Of a DNA stretch of 64,000 bases, positions 8,829 to 16,658 are shown piece by piece (within the stretch, counting starts at the first letter, position 1; every line of letters begins with the position of its first letter). Under the pieces are notes generated by a model. That model was not told where the DNA came from. It saw nothing but the letters and a program-made list of their open reading frames with translations, and ran no database searches. This DNA is from an uncultured Monoglobus sp. (GTDB taxonomy: Bacteria; Bacillota; Clostridia; Monoglobales; Monoglobaceae), in assembly GCA_947625055.1 (NCBI GenBank), contig CANQMT010000012.1:1-64000 (forward strand). Direction: 5' to 3'. Both the position numbers and the translations under genes were made by a program.

Positions 8829-9746
8829 ATGGCATTTACAGCAAAAGATGTTAAGGAACTCAGAGAAATGACCGGCTGCGGCATGATGGACTGCAAAAAG
8901 GCTCTTGTTGAGACCGACGGCGACAAGGACGCGGCTGTTGAGTATCTGAGAGAGAAAGGCCTTTCCAAGGCTGCGAAGAAGGCGGGCAGAATTGCCGCCG
9001 AGGGTATCGTTCTGTCGCACATTGACGGCGGCGTGGGCGTTGTTGTCGAGGTCAACTCCGAGACGGACTTCGTCGCGAAGAACGAGGACTTCAGAACCTT
9101 TGTGCTCGATGTTGCGAAGACGATCGCGGCCGAGGCTCCCGCTGACGTTGAAGAGCTCAAGACAAAGACTATCTCGGGCGGCAGCCAGAACGTCGGCGAT
9201 GCTCTGACCGAGAAGATCGCCAAGATCGGCGAGAACATGAACATCAGACGCTTTGAGAGAATTTCGACCGACGGCGTTGTTGTTGACTATATCCACGCCG
9301 GCGGAAAGATCGGCGTTATGGTCGAGGCTCAGGCTCCCGCCTGCGAGCAGGTTACGGAGTGCCTGAAGAACATCGCGATGCAGATCGCGGCCTTAAACCC
9401 CAAGTACCTCTCAAGCGACGAGGTTCCCGAGGATTACAAGCAGCACGAGAAGGAGATCCTTATCGCGCAGGCCAAGAACGATCCGAAGAACGCGAGCAAG
9501 CCCGAGAACATCATCGAGAAGATGATCACAGGCCGTCTCGCAAAGGAGCTCAAAGAGGTTTGTCTGCTTGAGCAGCCCTATGTCAAGGCTGTCAACAAGG
9601 AGTCCGTTGCGGACTACGTTAAGCAGGTATCAAAGGAGATCGGCGCTGACATCAAGATTACCAAGTTTGTACGCTTTGAGACAGGCGAGGGTATTGAGAA
9701 GAAGCAGGACGATTTCGCCGCTGAAGTCGCTTCAATGGTTAAATAA
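8829..9746 (+). CDS. tsf: Elongation factor Ts
   Basis: Guanine-nucleotide exchange factor for EF-Tu, 305 residues. The N-terminal UBA-like module has KELREMTGCGMMDCKKAL and is followed by the classic VEVNSETDFVAKN segment; the C-terminal dimerisation region has the LLEQPYVK motif. AGAAAGGAAG gives the ribosome site. Second gene of the rpsB operon, closed by a strong terminator. Confidence 0.98.
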   Translation: MAFTAKDVKELREMTGCGMMDCKKALVETDGDKDAAVEYLREKGLSKAAKKAGRIAAEGIVLSHIDGGVGVVVEVNSETDFVAKNEDFRTFVLDVAKTIAAEAPADVEELKTKTISGGSQNVGDALTEKIAKIGENMNIRRFERISTDGVVVDYIHAGGKIGVMVEAQAPACEQVTECLKNIAMQIAALNPKYLSSDEVPEDYKQHEKEILIAQAKNDPKNASKPENIIEKMITGRLAKELKEVCLLEQPYVKAVNKESVADYVKQVSKEIGADIKITKFVRFETGEGIEKKQDDFAAEVASMVK

Positions 9747-9757
9747 CACTGAATTTC

Positions 9758-9789
9758 AAAACGCCGCCCGAAAACGGGCGGCGTTTTTT
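9758..9789 (+). terminator. Terminator of rpsB-tsf
   Basis: 10-bp perfect stem ACGCCGCCCG / CGGGCGGCGT with an AAAA loop, followed by six T residues. Confidence 0.95.
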
Positions 9790-9876
9790 GCGCGCGTTAA
9801 AAATTTTTCTCAAAAACCCCTTTTATTTCTTTTTTGGTTGTGCTATAATAGTTTAGGAAATTCAGAGAGGTGTGTT

Positions 9877-10326
9877 ATGGCGGATCTAAAGCGTGTTCAG
9901 ATTTATACAGACGGCGCGTGCAGCGGCAATCCCGGGCCTGGCGGCTACGGAGTTATTCTCAGGTACGGCGGCTATGAGAAAAAACTCAGCGGCGGCGAGG
10001 CCGAGACCACCAATAACCGCATGGAGCTTACCGCGGTTATCGAGGGGCTTCGGGCGCTCAACCAAAAATGCAGAGTCGATATTTACAGCGACTCAAAGTA
10101 TTTTATCGACGCGGTCGATAAGGGCTGGGCGGAGAGCTGGCGCCGAAACGGCTGGATGCGCAACAAAAAGGAAAAGGCGCTGAACCCCGATCTGTGGGAG
10201 ACAGTGCTTGATCTGCTCAAGAAGCATGAGGTCACTCTTCACTGGGTAAAGGGCCACAGCGGCAATCCCGAGAACGAGGAATGTGACCGCATGGCTGTTG
10301 AGCAGTCTAAAAAATTCGCCGAATGA
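9877..10326 (+). CDS. rnhA: Ribonuclease HI
   Basis: Cleaves RNA in RNA-DNA hybrids; 149 residues, the usual size. The four acidic catalytic positions are visible in YTDGACSGNPGPGGYG (Asp12), NRMELTAVIEGL (Glu), IYSDSKYFID (Asp) and ECDRMA (Asp), plus the loop His in WVKGHSGN. The start is the ATG behind AGAGAGGTG; an open frame continues far upstream, but that part overlaps tsf and the terminator. An extended -10 (TGC-TATAAT, 9844-9849) lies upstream without a good -35. Confidence 0.95.
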   Translation: MADLKRVQIYTDGACSGNPGPGGYGVILRYGGYEKKLSGGEAETTNNRMELTAVIEGLRALNQKCRVDIYSDSKYFIDAVDKGWAESWRRNGWMRNKKEKALNPDLWETVLDLLKKHEVTLHWVKGHSGNPENEECDRMAVEQSKKFAE

Positions 10327-10429
10327 TCCTTTGATTTTCCGATATACGTAGATCTACTTTTCATGGGTTGAACGTATGAGCGGCGGGACTTTCCGCCAAA
10401 AATATTTAACGAAAGGTAGGACAGGCATA

Positions 10430-11611
10430 ATGAGAATTTATGTTGACAACGCGGCGACCACGAAGATCAGCGATGAGGTCGCCAAGGAAATGATTTCGTG
10501 TATCAAAGAGATACCCGGAAACCCGTCCAGCATTTACGCCGAGGGACGGGAAGCGAAAAAAGCCGTTGAGACGGCGAGAGAAAAAGTCGCGAAGGCGATC
10601 GGGGCTTCTCCCAGGGAGATATACTTCACGGGCAGCGGCACCGAGGCGGACAACTGGGCGATCAGAAGCACCGCAAAAGCCTACGCGGACAAGGGCAAAC
10701 ACATTATAACGACCGCCGTTGAGCATCACGCGGTCCTGCACACCTGTCAGGATCTTGAAAAGCAGGGCTGGGAAGTGACATATCTGCCTGTAGACAAATA
10801 CGGCAGAGTCGCCGCGGAGGACGTTGAGAGAGCGATCCGCCCCGACACAGTTCTGGTGTCGGTCATGTTCGCCAACAACGAGATAGGAACCATAATGCCG
10901 ATCAGGGAGATCGGCGCGATCTGCCGCGAGCGTAAGGTCATTTTCCACACCGACGCGGTCCAGGCGGTAGGAATGATCGAGATCGACGTGAACGAGCTTA
11001 ACATTGACATGCTGTCGCTGACGGCGCATAAGTTCCACGGCCCGAAGGGAGTGGGCGCGCTGTATGTTCGGCAGGGTGTAAAGCTAACGCCTTTCATTAC
11101 GGGCGGAGCGCAGGAACGCGGAAAACGCGCTGCCACCGAGAATGTTCCGGGCATAGTCGGACTCGGTAAAGCAATTGAACTTGCCACTGCTGATATACAC
11201 GGAAAGCAAAAACAGCTTACAGAACTCAGAGATTATTATATAAAACAGGTGCTTGACAAGGTGCCTTATGCGTGGCTGAACGGCCACCCGAGCGAGCGTC
11301 TTCCGGGCAACACCAACATAAGCTTCAGATTTATCGAGGGTGAGGGCATGCTGCTCCGCCTTGACATGAAGGGAATTTCGGCGTCCAGCGGAAGTGCCTG
11401 CACCTCGGGCTCGCTTGACCCGTCGCATGTGCTGCTCGCGATCGGACTTAAACACGAGGACGCGCACGGCTCGCTGCGCGTGACGTTTGACACGAGCAAC
11501 ACCAAAGAACAGGCCGACGCCATAGCGGACGCGCTCGCGGAGATAGTTCCGCTGCTCCGCAGCATGTCGCCGCTCTATGAGGATTTTGTTAAGAACAATA
11601 AGGAGGATTAA
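10430..11611 (+). CDS. nifS: Cysteine desulfurase (NifS/IscS family)
   Basis: PLP enzyme removing sulfur from cysteine as an enzyme persulfide, 393 residues. N-terminal YVDNAATTKIS, PLP-binding Lys201 in LTAHKFHGPKG and persulfide Cys324 in SGSACTSGSLDPSH are present. The loop around the Cys is short, resembling class I (NifS/IscS). The ATG at 10430 has AGGTAGGA upstream; an earlier in-frame ATG lacks one. It leads iscU and mnmA, so it probably feeds both Fe-S assembly and tRNA 2-thiolation. No Rrf2/IscR regulator gene is adjacent. Confidence 0.95.
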   Translation: MRIYVDNAATTKISDEVAKEMISCIKEIPGNPSSIYAEGREAKKAVETAREKVAKAIGASPREIYFTGSGTEADNWAIRSTAKAYADKGKHIITTAVEHHAVLHTCQDLEKQGWEVTYLPVDKYGRVAAEDVERAIRPDTVLVSVMFANNEIGTIMPIREIGAICRERKVIFHTDAVQAVGMIEIDVNELNIDMLSLTAHKFHGPKGVGALYVRQGVKLTPFITGGAQERGKRAATENVPGIVGLGKAIELATADIHGKQKQLTELRDYYIKQVLDKVPYAWLNGHPSERLPGNTNISFRFIEGEGMLLRLDMKGISASSGSACTSGSLDPSHVLLAIGLKHEDAHGSLRVTFDTSNTKEQADAIADALAEIVPLLRSMSPLYEDFVKNNKED

Positions 11612-11614
11612 TAT

Positions 11615-12073
11615 ATGTACAGTGAAAAAGTAATGGATCATTTTTCAAATCCGCGCAATGTGGGCGAGATCCCTGACGCCAACGCGGTCGGCCAGGTCGG
11701 AAACCCCCAGTGCGGAGACATAATGAAGATATATATGAAGATCAACGACGATACGGGCGTTATCGAGGACGTAAAGTTCAAGACGTTCGGCTGCGGCGCG
11801 GCGATCGCCACGTCCAGCATGGCTACCGAGCTTGTTAAGGGCAAGACGATAGACGAGGCGCTTCAGCTCACCAATCAGGCGGTCGCCGACGCTCTCGACG
11901 GACTGCCGCCTATCAAGATGCACTGCTCGAACCTTGCCGAGGAGGCGGTCCACGCAGCGCTTGCAAATTACTACGAGAGCCGCGGCATGGACGCTTCGGC
12001 GATCCCTCAGTGCAGCGGCTGCTGCTCGTCCTGCACGGTCGCGGACGAGGTCCACGGTGCCGATAATGCCTAA
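11615..12073 (+). CDS. iscU: Iron-sulfur cluster scaffold protein (IscU/NifU N-terminal type)
   Basis: Scaffold on which Fe-S clusters are assembled, 152 residues. The three scaffold cysteines lie in NPQCGD, FKTFGCGAAIATSS and KMHCSNLAE. It begins MYSEKVMDHFSNPRNVG, typical of the clostridial NifU-like group. Beyond the usual end is a cysteine-rich tail, QCSGCCSSCTVADEV (about 137-151), with four extra cysteines. The ribosome site AAGGAGG is inside the nifS 3' end, 3 bp separate the genes, and its last 8 bp overlap mnmA, implying coupled translation. Confidence 0.92.
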   Translation: MYSEKVMDHFSNPRNVGEIPDANAVGQVGNPQCGDIMKIYMKINDDTGVIEDVKFKTFGCGAAIATSSMATELVKGKTIDEALQLTNQAVADALDGLPPIKMHCSNLAEEAVHAALANYYESRGMDASAIPQCSGCCSSCTVADEVHGADNA

Positions 12074-13139
12074 GCGGATCGTAATCGGAATGTCGGGCGG
12101 CGTTGACAGCACTGTTGCCGCCGCCCTTTTAAAGGAGCGCGGTTTTGAGGTGATCGGCGTGACCATGCGACTTTGGGACGGCGAGGAGGAAGGCTCGTGC
12201 TGCTCTCTGTCGTCGGTCGAGGACGCGCGCAGAGCCTGCTATAAGCTCGGGATCGACTACCATGTGCTTGATTTCCGTTCGGATTTTGAGAAAAACGTGG
12301 TGGATTATTTTGTTGACGAGTATAAAAACGCGCGCACCCCGAACCCGTGCATTGCCTGCAACCGCTTTTTAAAGTTCGACGCTATGCTTGAAAAAGCGCG
12401 GCTGCTCGACGCCGATCTTATCGCGACAGGGCACTACGCAAGAGTTGAGCGTGACGAAAAAAGCGGCAGATATATCCTGCGCCGCGCCAAGGCAAAAGAG
12501 AAGGATCAGACCTATGTGCTGTACTCGCTGACCCAGAGCCAGCTCTCAAAAATGTATCTGCCTTTGGGCGATATTGAGAGCAAGGACGAGGTCCGTGGGA
12601 TAGCGCGTCGGCTCGGCTTTGACGTCGCAGATAAGCCCGACAGTCAGGAGATTTGCTTTGTGCCCGACAATGACTACGCCTCGTTTATTGAGCGCTACGG
12701 CGGAGCTAAGTCGGAGCCCGGGGATTTTATTGACTCGCAGGGCAATTTTTTGGGCAGGCACAAGGGTATAATAAATTACACGATTGGCCAGCGCAAGGGC
12801 CTGGGCATAGCATTTGGCAAGCCCATGTTCGTCACGCGCATAAATCCCGAGACCGGAGAGATAACCTTGGGCGAGAAGGGCAGTGAGTTTTCATCCAGCC
12901 TCATCGCCGACAGGCTTAATTTTATTACGTTTGACGCGGCCAATTTTGAACCGTTTGAAGCGCTCGCCAAGGTGCGTTACGCCGCGGTTCCCGCTCCTTG
13001 CAGGGTCGTCCCGACCGACGGCGGATGCGCGTCTGTCGAGTTCGAGACGCCGCAGAGGGCAGTGACGCCGGGTCAGGCGGTGGTTTTCTATGACAAGGAT
13101 TTTGACTGCTGCATAGGCGGCGGCACGATAAAACAATAA
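12066..13139 (+). CDS. mnmA: tRNA-specific 2-thiouridylase
   Basis: Thiolates U34 of Lys, Glu and Gln tRNAs using sulfur passed from cysteine desulfurase; 357 residues. The PP-loop GMSGGVDSTVAA sits at residues 8-19. The catalytic cysteine pair appears as Cys98 in NPCIACNRFLKF and about Cys197 in QEICFVPDNDY, with further family blocks GHYARV and KDQTYVLYSL. The start overlaps the iscU stop by 8 bp; no strong ribosome site of its own is seen, so translation is probably coupled. Confidence 0.95.
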   Translation: MPKRIVIGMSGGVDSTVAAALLKERGFEVIGVTMRLWDGEEEGSCCSLSSVEDARRACYKLGIDYHVLDFRSDFEKNVVDYFVDEYKNARTPNPCIACNRFLKFDAMLEKARLLDADLIATGHYARVERDEKSGRYILRRAKAKEKDQTYVLYSLTQSQLSKMYLPLGDIESKDEVRGIARRLGFDVADKPDSQEICFVPDNDYASFIERYGGAKSEPGDFIDSQGNFLGRHKGIINYTIGQRKGLGIAFGKPMFVTRINPETGEITLGEKGSEFSSSLIADRLNFITFDAANFEPFEALAKVRYAAVPAPCRVVPTDGGCASVEFETPQRAVTPGQAVVFYDKDFDCCIGGGTIKQ

Positions 13140-13175
13140 GAAATATAAGTTAGATGCATAAAGGGAAAAGCGGTA

Positions 13176-15536
13176 ATGAATAATTCTGAATTTTTAAGCT
13201 TGCGCAGAAGCATAATCGAAAATGAGTATAAAAATCTGAATGACAGGCAGAGGCAGGCGGTGTTCACCACTGAGGGGCCTCTGCTCGTTCTGGCGGGCGC
13301 AGGAAGCGGAAAGACCACGGTCATCATTCACAAGATAGCTCATCTTATCAAATACGGAAAGGCGTATAACAGCGAAAATGTTCCGCGTAAATTTTCGGAC
13401 GCCGAGCTTGAGTTCCTCGAATGGTACCGCGACGGCGAGCTTGACGAGCTCAGTCCCGAGCTTGAGGCGTGTCTGTCGGAGGATCCGGTGCGCCCGTACA
13501 ATATACTCGCGATCACCTTTACCAACAAGGCTGCGGGCGAGCTCAAGGCGAGGCTGGCCGCGAGGCTTGGAGAGATCGGGAACGACGTTCACGCGGGCAC
13601 CTTCCATTCGATGTGCGCCCGCATGCTGCGCCGCGACATTGAGAAGATCGGATACGCCAAGGATTTTGTCATTTACGACACGGCCGATCAGTTGACGGTG
13701 ATGAAAGAATGTTTGAAAGAGCTTGAGATAGACGACAAAAAATACGCGCCTCGCACAATGCTGTCGCTGATAAGCGGCGCGAAGGACAAGCTGATCGGCC
13801 CCGCGGAATACAAAGACGGCGTGGGCGCCGACTTTTATCTGCAGACTGTGGCGGATCTTTACAAACTCTACAGCCGCAAGCTCAAGAGCAACAACGCGCT
13901 TGACTTCGACGATCTGATAATGCTCACGGTGCGCCTGTTTGAGGAATGTCCCGAGGTCCTTGAGTATTACCGCGAAAAGTATAAATACATATTGGTCGAT
14001 GAGTATCAGGACACGAACCACGCGCAGTACCGCCTTGTGAGCCTGCTCGCCGAAAAGCACCGAAATCTGTGCGTCGTTGGCGATGACGATCAGAGCATTT
14101 ACAAATTCCGAGGCGCCGATATTAGAAATATTCTCGGCTTTGAGGAAGAGTTCCCCGACGCGGCTGTGATCAAGCTTGAGGAAAACTACCGCTCGACCCA
14201 GCATATTCTCGACGCGGCCAACAGCGTTATCAAAAATAACGACGGAAGAAAGGGGAAAAGGCTCTGGACGTCAAACGGCAGCGGCGAGAAGGTGAGCCTT
14301 CATATCGCAGACAACGAGCACAGTGAGGCGCAGTCGGTCGTGACGAATATTTACAGGCTCGGCGGCAGTCTGAACGACACGGTCGTGCTCTATCGCGTCA
14401 ACGCGCAGTCCCGCGTTATTGAGGATATGCTGCTGAGAAACGCGGTGCCTTATAAGGTCGTTGGCGGCCTCAGGTTCTATGACAGAAAAGAGATCAAGGA
14501 CATCGGCTCGTATTTAAGGCTGATTGCCAATCCCGACGATGACGTTGCGCTGCGCAGGGTCATAAACGAGCCCAAGCGCGGCATCGGCGCGGCTACGGTC
14601 GATAAGCTCGCGGCGATAGGAGCGGTGGAAAATATAAGCATGTTCCGCGTCTGCGAGCGGGCGGACGAGTTTTCGGAGTTCGGCTCAGCGGCGGCGGGGA
14701 AGCTCAAAAAGTTTACCGAGATGATAAACGGGTTCAGGGCTGATCTTGCCGACGGAACGGGGCTTGAGCTTTTGGTGAGGACCGTTATGCGAGCCTCGGG
14801 AATCATCGACGCGCTTGAGAAGGAAAAGACGGTTGAAAACCGCACGAGGCTTGAAAACCTCAACGAGTTTGTCTCGATGGTCCAGGAGGCTGTCAGAGAA
14901 AACGAGGACATAACCTTGAGCGAACTGCTTGAAAACATCTCGCTGATATCGGATATTGACAACTATGACGAGGCGCAGGAGGCGGTCACGCTCATGACTC
15001 TGCACAGCGCCAAGGGGCTTGAGTTCCCGAACGTGTTTTTGATAGGCATGGAAGAGAGCGTTTTCCCGAACTCGCGGGCCTTCGGCGACCCTGAGGAGCT
15101 TGAGGAGGAGCGGCGGCTGTGTTATGTCGGAATAACGCGCGCCAAAAAGCGGCTGTTTTTGTCCGCCGCGAGGCAGAGAACGCTGTTCGGCCAGACCAGA
15201 TACAACATGCCCTCGAGATTTCTCGAGGAAATACCCGAGAATCTGCTCGATAAGACCGAGGACGCGCCGGCGTACGAGAGGGCACAAATCCGCGGCGGAA
15301 GCGCGTCTTCAGGCGGATTCGGCGACAGCGCGTTTCTTAAAAAAGCGCCCGAGCCCGAGATCATCGCGGGCGGCGAGAGCTACAGCCCGGGCGACAGAGT
15401 CGAGCACAGGAAGTTCGGAGTCGGCACGGTCGTGTCCGCTCAGGAAATGGGCAGGGACTGGTTCGTTATCGTGGACTTTGAATCGGTCGGCAGAAAAAAG
15501 ATGATGGCGGCTTACGCCAATTTCCGAAAGCTTTAA
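13176..15536 (+). CDS. pcrA: UvrD/PcrA-type superfamily 1 DNA helicase
   Basis: 3'-5' DNA helicase for repair and replication restart, 786 residues. Walker A AGAGSGKTT is at 40-48, Walker B/II is DEYQDTNHAQY, motif III GDDDQSIYKFRGA, motif IV NYRST and motif V/VI TLHSAKGLEFPNVFL and VGITRAKKRLFL. A charged insert (about 68-104) between motifs I and Ia is present. The C terminus (about 738-786) is the Tudor-like domain known to contact RNA polymerase (GDRVEHRKFGVGTV). The ribosome site is weak (AAGGG). The methyltransferase starts 11 bp after its stop. Confidence 0.95.
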   Translation: MNNSEFLSLRRSIIENEYKNLNDRQRQAVFTTEGPLLVLAGAGSGKTTVIIHKIAHLIKYGKAYNSENVPRKFSDAELEFLEWYRDGELDELSPELEACLSEDPVRPYNILAITFTNKAAGELKARLAARLGEIGNDVHAGTFHSMCARMLRRDIEKIGYAKDFVIYDTADQLTVMKECLKELEIDDKKYAPRTMLSLISGAKDKLIGPAEYKDGVGADFYLQTVADLYKLYSRKLKSNNALDFDDLIMLTVRLFEECPEVLEYYREKYKYILVDEYQDTNHAQYRLVSLLAEKHRNLCVVGDDDQSIYKFRGADIRNILGFEEEFPDAAVIKLEENYRSTQHILDAANSVIKNNDGRKGKRLWTSNGSGEKVSLHIADNEHSEAQSVVTNIYRLGGSLNDTVVLYRVNAQSRVIEDMLLRNAVPYKVVGGLRFYDRKEIKDIGSYLRLIANPDDDVALRRVINEPKRGIGAATVDKLAAIGAVENISMFRVCERADEFSEFGSAAAGKLKKFTEMINGFRADLADGTGLELLVRTVMRASGIIDALEKEKTVENRTRLENLNEFVSMVQEAVRENEDITLSELLENISLISDIDNYDEAQEAVTLMTLHSAKGLEFPNVFLIGMEESVFPNSRAFGDPEELEEERRLCYVGITRAKKRLFLSAARQRTLFGQTRYNMPSRFLEEIPENLLDKTEDAPAYERAQIRGGSASSGGFGDSAFLKKAPEPEIIAGGESYSPGDRVEHRKFGVGTVVSAQEMGRDWFVIVDFESVGRKKMMAAYANFRKL

Positions 15537-15547
15537 GCGGTGATAAT

Positions 15548-16282
15548 ATGTATGACGATTTCGCGAAAATATACGACAGATTTCAAAAGACGGACTATAA
15601 CAAATTTACCGAGTTTTATGAGTCCGTTTTTGATCGCTTGGACGTCACGCCGAAAACCGTGGTCGATCTCGGCTGCGGCTCCGGCGCTGTGACGATCCCG
15701 CTTGCCCGCGCGGGATATGAAGTGACGGGCATCGACATTTCGCCCGACATGCTGGCGGTCGCCCAAAATAAGGCAGACGAGGCGGGGCTTGATATTCTGT
15801 TCCTCAACATGGATATGCGGACGTTCGCGCTTCCCGCGCCGGTTGACTGCGTGATCTCGGCGCTTGACTGCGTGAACTACCTCGAAGGTCTTGAGGACGC
15901 GGAAGCGGCGTTTGAGCGGGTTTATGACAGTCTGCGCGACGGCGGCGTGTTTATATTTGACATAAACTCGGAGTATAAGCTGAGCACCATTTTGGGCAAC
16001 AACACCTTTGTCTATGAGGATGACTCGGCGTTCTGTGTTTGGGAGTGCGGATATTTTCCCGATGATAAGGTCGTGAGCTTTGAGCTGAATTTTTTCATAA
16101 AAGAGCAAAACAGCGGCTACACGAGATACAGCGAATATCAGGAGGAGACGATATTTTCGGCGGACGAGCTTAAAGAACTGCTCTTTGAGTGCGGCTTTTC
16201 CGAGGTTTCGGTTTTTGCGGACCTGACCTTTGACGAGCCCGGCCCCAAAACGGAACGGCTGTTCTTTGTTGCCCGAAAATAG
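15548..16282 (+). CDS. Class I SAM-dependent methyltransferase
   Basis: Methyltransferase of 244 residues with a Rossmann fold. The SAM-binding motif I is VVDLGCGSGAVTIPLA, followed by the acidic ribose-binding residue in GIDISPDM, and motif IV DCVISALDCVNYL. Its substrate cannot be told from sequence; this group is often just called class I SAM methyltransferase. It has GGTGAT as ribosome site and probably shares the pcrA transcript. Confidence 0.85.
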   Translation: MYDDFAKIYDRFQKTDYNKFTEFYESVFDRLDVTPKTVVDLGCGSGAVTIPLARAGYEVTGIDISPDMLAVAQNKADEAGLDILFLNMDMRTFALPAPVDCVISALDCVNYLEGLEDAEAAFERVYDSLRDGGVFIFDINSEYKLSTILGNNTFVYEDDSAFCVWECGYFPDDKVVSFELNFFIKEQNSGYTRYSEYQEETIFSADELKELLFECGFSEVSVFADLTFDEPGPKTERLFFVARK

Positions 16283-16285
16283 GGC

Positions 16286-16314
16286 TTGACACTTCGGATC
16301 AAATTATGTATAAT
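16286..16314 (+). promoter_or_regulatory. tRNA-Arg promoter
   Basis: Exact consensus TTGACA (16286-16291), 17 bases, TATAAT (16309-16314), about 30 bases before the tRNA. It begins 4 bases past the methyltransferase stop. Confidence 0.92.
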
Positions 16315-16343
16315 AACTAATGCGGATTTTTTCGCATTCATAT

Positions 16344-16418
16344 GCCCTCTTAGTTAAGTGGATATAACACGCCCCTCCTAAGGGCGGATCACGCGTTCGA
16401 CTCGCGTAGAGGGTGCCA
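16344..16418 (+). tRNA. tRNA-Arg (anticodon CCT)
   Basis: 75 bases including an encoded CCA. Acceptor arms GCCCTCT / AGAGGGT pair fully with one G-U at the end. The D arm GTTA...TAAC, anticodon stem CGCCC / GGGCG with loop CTCCTAA (anticodon CCT, reading AGG), and T arm ACGCG-TTCGACT-CGCGT are all intact. Discriminator base is G. Confidence 0.96.
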
Positions 16419-16419
16419 A

Positions 16420-16452
16420 CATAGGAAATAGTGATTAGGAAATAGGGAATAC
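16420..16452 (+). repeat. Interspersed repeat fragment after tRNA-Arg
   Basis: Contains AATAGTGATTAGGAAATAGGG, the same motif seen inverted or varied near 36320, 38235, 42570, 49940 and 51497. The stretch from here to the next promoter (16453-16558) is otherwise featureless. Confidence 0.5.
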
Positions 16453-16558
16453 GCGGAGTTAAGGCGGCGAAAAATGTTTCGGTCTGCCCGCGGACGTTTC
16501 TCTGTTCACCGATCACTTTTTCTTTGGCCATTTTTTTGAAAAATTTTCAAAGTTTCTA

Positions 16559-16587
16559 TTGCAATGTTTCAAATCATATTGTATAAT
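16559..16587 (+). promoter_or_regulatory. Promoter of the first CE12-like gene
   Basis: TTGCAA (16559-16564), 17 bases, TATAAT (16582-16587). The ~65-base leader shares TTTGTGC and the AAGGAGGAAAA ribosome site with the leader of the large pectin esterase at 24700. Confidence 0.78.
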
Positions 16588-16658
16588 AAATATGATATGA
16601 TGAATTTGATATTTGTGCTTTTTTGATAAATTTGCGCGTTTTTTAAGGAGGAAAAGAG

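Noticed and set aside
9568-9876. Upstream in-frame extension of RNase HI
   Set aside because: Overlaps tsf and its terminator; the RNase H fold and ribosome site define the start at 9877.
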